Made by a program: the position numbers and the translations under genes
Shown: positions 60,860 through 64,000 of the stretch, in pieces
Numbering within the stretch: the stretch's first letter is position 1
Layout of the letters: each line of letters begins with the position of its first letter
Notes under the pieces: model-generated
The model's input: the letters and a program-made list of their open reading frames with translations, nothing else
What the model was told of the DNA's origin: nothing
Databases searched by the model: none
Origin: Hyphomonadaceae bacterium BRH_c29
GTDB lineage: Bacteria; Pseudomonadota; Alphaproteobacteria; Caulobacterales; Hyphomonadaceae
DNA length: 64,000 nucleotides
NCBI GenBank assembly: GCA_000961695.1
Contig: LADW01000057.1
Span: forward strand, 1-64,000
Direction: 5' to 3'

Positions 60860-62299
60860 ATGCCAAGTCCAGTCGAAACAGCTATCCGCGGCGTCGTCAC
60901 CAAAGGTGTCGTCGCGCTCTCCGGCTTCAACCGCGAGCGCAAGAAGGCGAAGGGGCCGAACCCCTTCCTCGAAGGCGTGCACACGCCGGTGACGCAAGAG
61001 GTGACCGACACGGCGCTGAAAGTGACGGGTGAGATTCCGGCGGCGCTGAATGGGCTTTATGTGCGCAACGGGCCGAACCCGCTGACCAAGGTGCATGCGC
61101 CGACGCATCACTGGTTCATCGGCGATGCCATGCTGCACGGCATTCGCCTGCAGGACGGCAAGGCGCTCTGGTATCGCAATCGCTGGGTCCGCTCCAATGG
61201 CGTCAGCGACGCGCTGGGAGAACCGCGTGCGCCAGGCCCGCGTCATCCGCGCACGGATATCGCCAACACGAATATTGTCGGCCATGCGGGCAAGCTCTGG
61301 GCTGTGGTCGAGGCGGGCGGCTTCCCGGTAGAAGTGGCCGATGACCTCTCCACAGTCGCGCACTCCAATTTTGACGGCACGCTGGGTGAATCCTATTCTG
61401 CCCACCCGCACATGGATCCTGAAACCGGCGAGATGCACGCGATCTGTTACGAGGCCCAGCACCCGGACACGATCTGGCACACGGTGGTCGACACGAGCGG
61501 TCATGTCCGCCGCAACGAACCCATCGCGGTGAAGAATGGCCCGATGATCCATGACTGCCAGATCACGCCAAACTATGTTATCGTGATGGACCTGCCGGTG
61601 ACCTTCTCCATGGCAGCCTTGATCAGTGGCGAGAGTTTCCCCTTCCGCTGGAACCCGAAACATCAGGCGCGCATCGGCCTGTTGCCGCGCGAGGGCAGGG
61701 GGGATGAGATCATCTGGTGCAGCGTGGACCCGTGCTACATCTTCCACCCTGCGAATGCCTACGAAACCGAAGACGGCAAAGTGGTGATGGATGCCTGCGT
61801 CTATGAGACCATGTTCGACACGGGTGGGCACGGTCCGGATTCTCCGACCGCGAAATTCGAGTCTCTGATCATCGATCCGAAGATGCAGACGGTGACCCGC
61901 GAAGTGATTGACCGGGCACCGCAGGAATTCCCGCGCTATGACGAACGCCTGACCGGCAAGCCCTATCGCTACGCCTATGTCGTGGCCCTGCCGGAAGGCC
62001 AGGAAGCGGCCTTCATCAACGAGACCAAGCTGTTCAAGCACGATCTGGGCGCGGGCACACGCGAGGTGCACGAGTTCGGACCGGGCCGGATGCCGGGTGA
62101 GTTCGTCTTCGTGCCCGCGCACGAGACCGCCGCCGAGGATGAAGGCTGGCTGATCGGCTATGTCAGCAATACGACCACGGACAGTTCAGACTTCGTCATC
62201 CTCGACGCCGCGAACTTCACCGGGCCACCTGTGGCAGAGATTCATATTCCGTACCGCATCCCGCCGGGCTTTCACGGCAATTTCGTTCCGCAGGCCTAG
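60860..62299 (+). CDS. Carotenoid cleavage dioxygenase (RPE65 / lignostilbene family)
   Basis: 479 residues. Four iron-binding His are in recognisable family contexts: SAHPHMD, MIHDCQIT, IFHPANAY and the C-terminal GFHGNFVP. NGLYVRNGPNP is the family N-terminal motif. It oxidatively cleaves a carotenoid, apocarotenoid or stilbene double bond. GGAG lies upstream of the ATG. Regulated with the divergent TetR gene. Confidence 0.94.
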   Translation: MPSPVETAIRGVVTKGVVALSGFNRERKKAKGPNPFLEGVHTPVTQEVTDTALKVTGEIPAALNGLYVRNGPNPLTKVHAPTHHWFIGDAMLHGIRLQDGKALWYRNRWVRSNGVSDALGEPRAPGPRHPRTDIANTNIVGHAGKLWAVVEAGGFPVEVADDLSTVAHSNFDGTLGESYSAHPHMDPETGEMHAICYEAQHPDTIWHTVVDTSGHVRRNEPIAVKNGPMIHDCQITPNYVIVMDLPVTFSMAALISGESFPFRWNPKHQARIGLLPREGRGDEIIWCSVDPCYIFHPANAYETEDGKVVMDACVYETMFDTGGHGPDSPTAKFESLIIDPKMQTVTREVIDRAPQEFPRYDERLTGKPYRYAYVVALPEGQEAAFINETKLFKHDLGAGTREVHEFGPGRMPGEFVFVPAHETAAEDEGWLIGYVSNTTTDSSDFVILDAANFTGPPVAEIHIPYRIPPGFHGNFVPQA

Positions 62300-62313
62300 A
62301 GGGCGCGCTGGGT

Positions 62314-62988
62314 TCAGCCAATGCTCATGGCGAGCAGGCGGCTGATCTGGGCGCGGGGCAGGCCGCTGTCGGCATGGTAGTCGTTGAAGGCTGCCTGAAG
62401 GCTTGCAAGGTCGCGCTTGCTGGTGGCGACCGGCTTGTCCAGCACGCCCTCGCGCACCAGCGCCGCGCACACATGCGATGACGTGATCCAGGCGTCCCAG
62501 CCGGCAAAGCGCAGGAAATACTGCCCCGTCGCGCCGCCAAGGCGTGAGCCGCGCTTGTTCAGCTCCGCCATCAGGCCGACCTGATCGTCCGCTGGCCAGG
62601 TGGCGAGGAAGTGACCGAAGCCGCCTTCTTTCGCTTCCACATCCGCAACGAATTTCGCGTTTTCCAGCGTCGCCTTGATCTTCTGGCCATTTCGCACGAT
62701 CCGTTCGTCCGAGACCAGACGATCAAGCATTTCCTCGCCGAAGAAAGCCAGCTTGCCGGGGTCGAAGCCGTCGAACGCGGTTTCGAACCCGTCCCACTTC
62801 GCCTCGATGACTTTCCAGTTGAAGCCGGCATTGAAGACGCACCGCGTCATCGTGGACAGCAGACGGTCGGCGGACACTTTGGAAAGGTCCGCCACCGCAT
62901 GCGTGTTCCGGGATTTGTCCAGCGCGGCCGCTTCCCCGCCATGATGGCCAGCGGCCATCTTCAGGATCGGGGCAAACTTCCGTGCCAT
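62314..62988 (-). CDS. DNA-3-methyladenine glycosylase I-like protein
   Basis: 224 residues. The stretch CVFNAGFNWKVIEAKWDGFETAFDGFDP resembles the Tag active-site region (the pattern W..I..K...F..AF..FDP), and a HhH-like segment follows. The Cys/His zinc pairs of canonical Tag are not obvious, so this is a divergent member or a relative. It would excise 3-methyladenine from DNA. It starts 11 bases after the iron ADH stop on the same strand. Confidence 0.66.
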   Translation of the reverse strand: MARKFAPILKMAAGHHGGEAAALDKSRNTHAVADLSKVSADRLLSTMTRCVFNAGFNWKVIEAKWDGFETAFDGFDPGKLAFFGEEMLDRLVSDERIVRNGQKIKATLENAKFVADVEAKEGGFGHFLATWPADDQVGLMAELNKRGSRLGGATGQYFLRFAGWDAWITSSHVCAALVREGVLDKPVATSKRDLASLQAAFNDYHADSGLPRAQISRLLAMSIG

Positions 62989-62999
62989 GACAAGCTCCT

Positions 63000-64000
63000 T
63001 TAGCCGAGCGCGATTTCATACACTTTCGCGTAGTCGTCCGCACTCATCGGTTTCGGGTTGCCATAGTGCGCAAGGTCTTTCAGCGCATAATCGACGATGC
63101 CTTGCGCATCTTCCATGCCGAGGCCGAGTGCTTTCAGATTGGCCGGAATGCCGATCTCTTCGTTCAGCTTCGCGATGGCGTCAGCGAGGTCAGCCCCTTC
63201 TTTCAGGCGCATGGCGTGGCGCAGGCGGACATATTTCGCATCGGCAGCACCTTCATGGAAGCGCAGGATGTGCGGCAGGAAGATCGCGTTCAGCGTGCCG
63301 TGGTGCAACTTCTTCTCCTGCAGGCGCCCAGCGGCGTGAGACAGCGCGTGCACGCCGCCAAGCCCCTTCACGAAGGCCAGTGCGCCTTCATAGCTCGCCA
63401 TCATCATGTGCCAGCGGGCTTCCGGGTCAGAGCCATCCTGCACGGCCTTCTTCAGCCAGCCATCGCCGAACGCACGGTAGGCGCCGTCATAGCCGATGCC
63501 TTCCGCAGGCGGATTGATGGAGGGGGCCAAAACGGCTTCGATACAGTGTGTGAGGGCGTCCATGCCGGTCGCCGCTGTCAGGCCGGCGGGAAGGCCGAGC
63601 GTCAGGTCCGGATCACAGATCGCGGTGGCCGGGATCAGGTTCGGCGAGACGATGGTTTCCTTGCGGCCGTTCTCCAGGATCACCACGGTGCCGACGGAGA
63701 CTTCAGAGCCGGTGCCGGCGGTCGTCGGGATGGCGATCAGCGGCGGGATCTTCTTGATCTTCTTCGCTCCGCCCGTGATGGCGGCATAGGCTTCGAGCGG
63801 TTCGTCATGGGTCACCAACAGACCGATGGCCTTGGCATGGTCCATGGACGAGCCGCCGCCGACTGCGATCAGGCCATCAGCGCCGCAAGCCCTGTAGGCT
63901 TCGGCGGCCAGTTTGGCCTGGGATTCCTGCGGGTTCGGCACGGTGTCGGCAAACACGCCGGCGGGCGCCATGCCGAGCGCATCTTCGACCTTGGCCAGGA
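63000..64000 (-). CDS. Iron-containing alcohol dehydrogenase, C-terminal part
   Basis: The frame stays open to the right edge (333 codons), so the ORF-track start at 63971 is only an internal Met; about 50-60 N-terminal residues lie outside. GGGSSMDHAKAIG (NAD binding), PTTAGTGSEVS, the metal-site Asp/His in MDALTHCIEA, and later HALSHAAG and HHGTLNAIFLPHIL fit family III alcohol dehydrogenases. Substrate unknown. Confidence 0.92.
   Translation of the reverse strand, partial: LAKVEDALGMAPAGVFADTVPNPQESQAKLAAEAYRACGADGLIAVGGGSSMDHAKAIGLLVTHDEPLEAYAAITGGAKKIKKIPPLIAIPTTAGTGSEVSVGTVVILENGRKETIVSPNLIPATAICDPDLTLGLPAGLTAATGMDALTHCIEAVLAPSINPPAEGIGYDGAYRAFGDGWLKKAVQDGSDPEARWHMMMASYEGALAFVKGLGGVHALSHAAGRLQEKKLHHGTLNAIFLPHILRFHEGAADAKYVRLRHAMRLKEGADLADAIAKLNEEIGIPANLKALGLGMEDAQGIVDYALKDLAHYGNPKPMSADDYAKVYEIALG

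Overview
The window is a GC-rich chromosomal segment of an alphaproteobacterium. A hemC-hemD-Mic60-hemY operon, a GapR/DUF2312 gene, DUF1674, DUF2853 and DUF983 genes, and a 41-residue L36 all point that way. The style suggests a Caulobacterales/Hyphomonadaceae-like marine or aquatic organism, but that placement is inference. About 75 protein genes, two tRNA genes (Thr-CGU, Leu-CAA) and several regulatory sites are packed tightly on both strands. I see no insertion sequence, prophage, CRISPR array or integron; this is core and near-core chromosome.

Layout. 1-5.8 kb: rsmB (partial), htpX, a DUF1674 SdhAF4-like gene, an acyl-CoA dehydrogenase, a GH43 lipoprotein and a DUF885 metallopeptidase. 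5.9-10.2 kb: the hemC-hemD-Mic60-hemY operon. 10.3-16.9 kb: tRNA-Thr, an RNA ligase-like gene, DUF2853, a Bax-inhibitor-1 protein, mdh, a GNAT, a redoxin and an M28 peptidase. 16.9-23.9 kb: an envelope/RNA-decay series (envC-like, ctpA, divergent polysaccharide deacetylase, rppH), then a hydrolase, class IV aminotransferase and sulfotransferase unit. 23.9-29.4 kb: folE, then two aminoacyl-tRNA synthetase units, cysS-IscU-like-yidD and thrS. 29.4-36.2 kb: O-antigen ligase-like protein, glycosyltransferase, gloB, PII, TyrA-type dehydrogenase and msrB. 36.2-43.9 kb: a four-gene operon of a subtilase, two small envelope proteins and an M23 lipoprotein, then an MFS transporter and MltB. 44-52.7 kb: rpmJ, HAD, TPR, gapR, two SDRs, EamA, an epimerase, dsbB, exoD and tRNA-Leu. 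52.8-57.1 kb: a divergent zinc-handling locus (DUF3299, FtsX-type permease, ATPase and DUF2796 against a ZIP transporter). 57.2-64 kb: phaZ, small membrane proteins, a TetR/carotenoid-oxygenase pair, a Tag-like glycosylase and a partial iron alcohol dehydrogenase.

The most striking signal is not in the ORF track. Upstream of cysS is a 16-codon ORF carrying C-C-G-C-C-C just before its stop. Upstream of thrS is a 17-codon ORF rich in Thr codons. Each sits 6-7 bases downstream of a candidate -10 element with a 17-bp spaced -35, so both mRNAs could begin at or next to the leader AUG. Each is followed by sequence that can fold into competing hairpins. I read these as two ribosome-mediated attenuators, each sensing charging of the tRNA that its own synthetase aminoacylates. 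The cysS unit would also carry an Fe-S scaffold gene under cysteine control. The leader ORFs are read directly from the sequence; the mechanism is inference.
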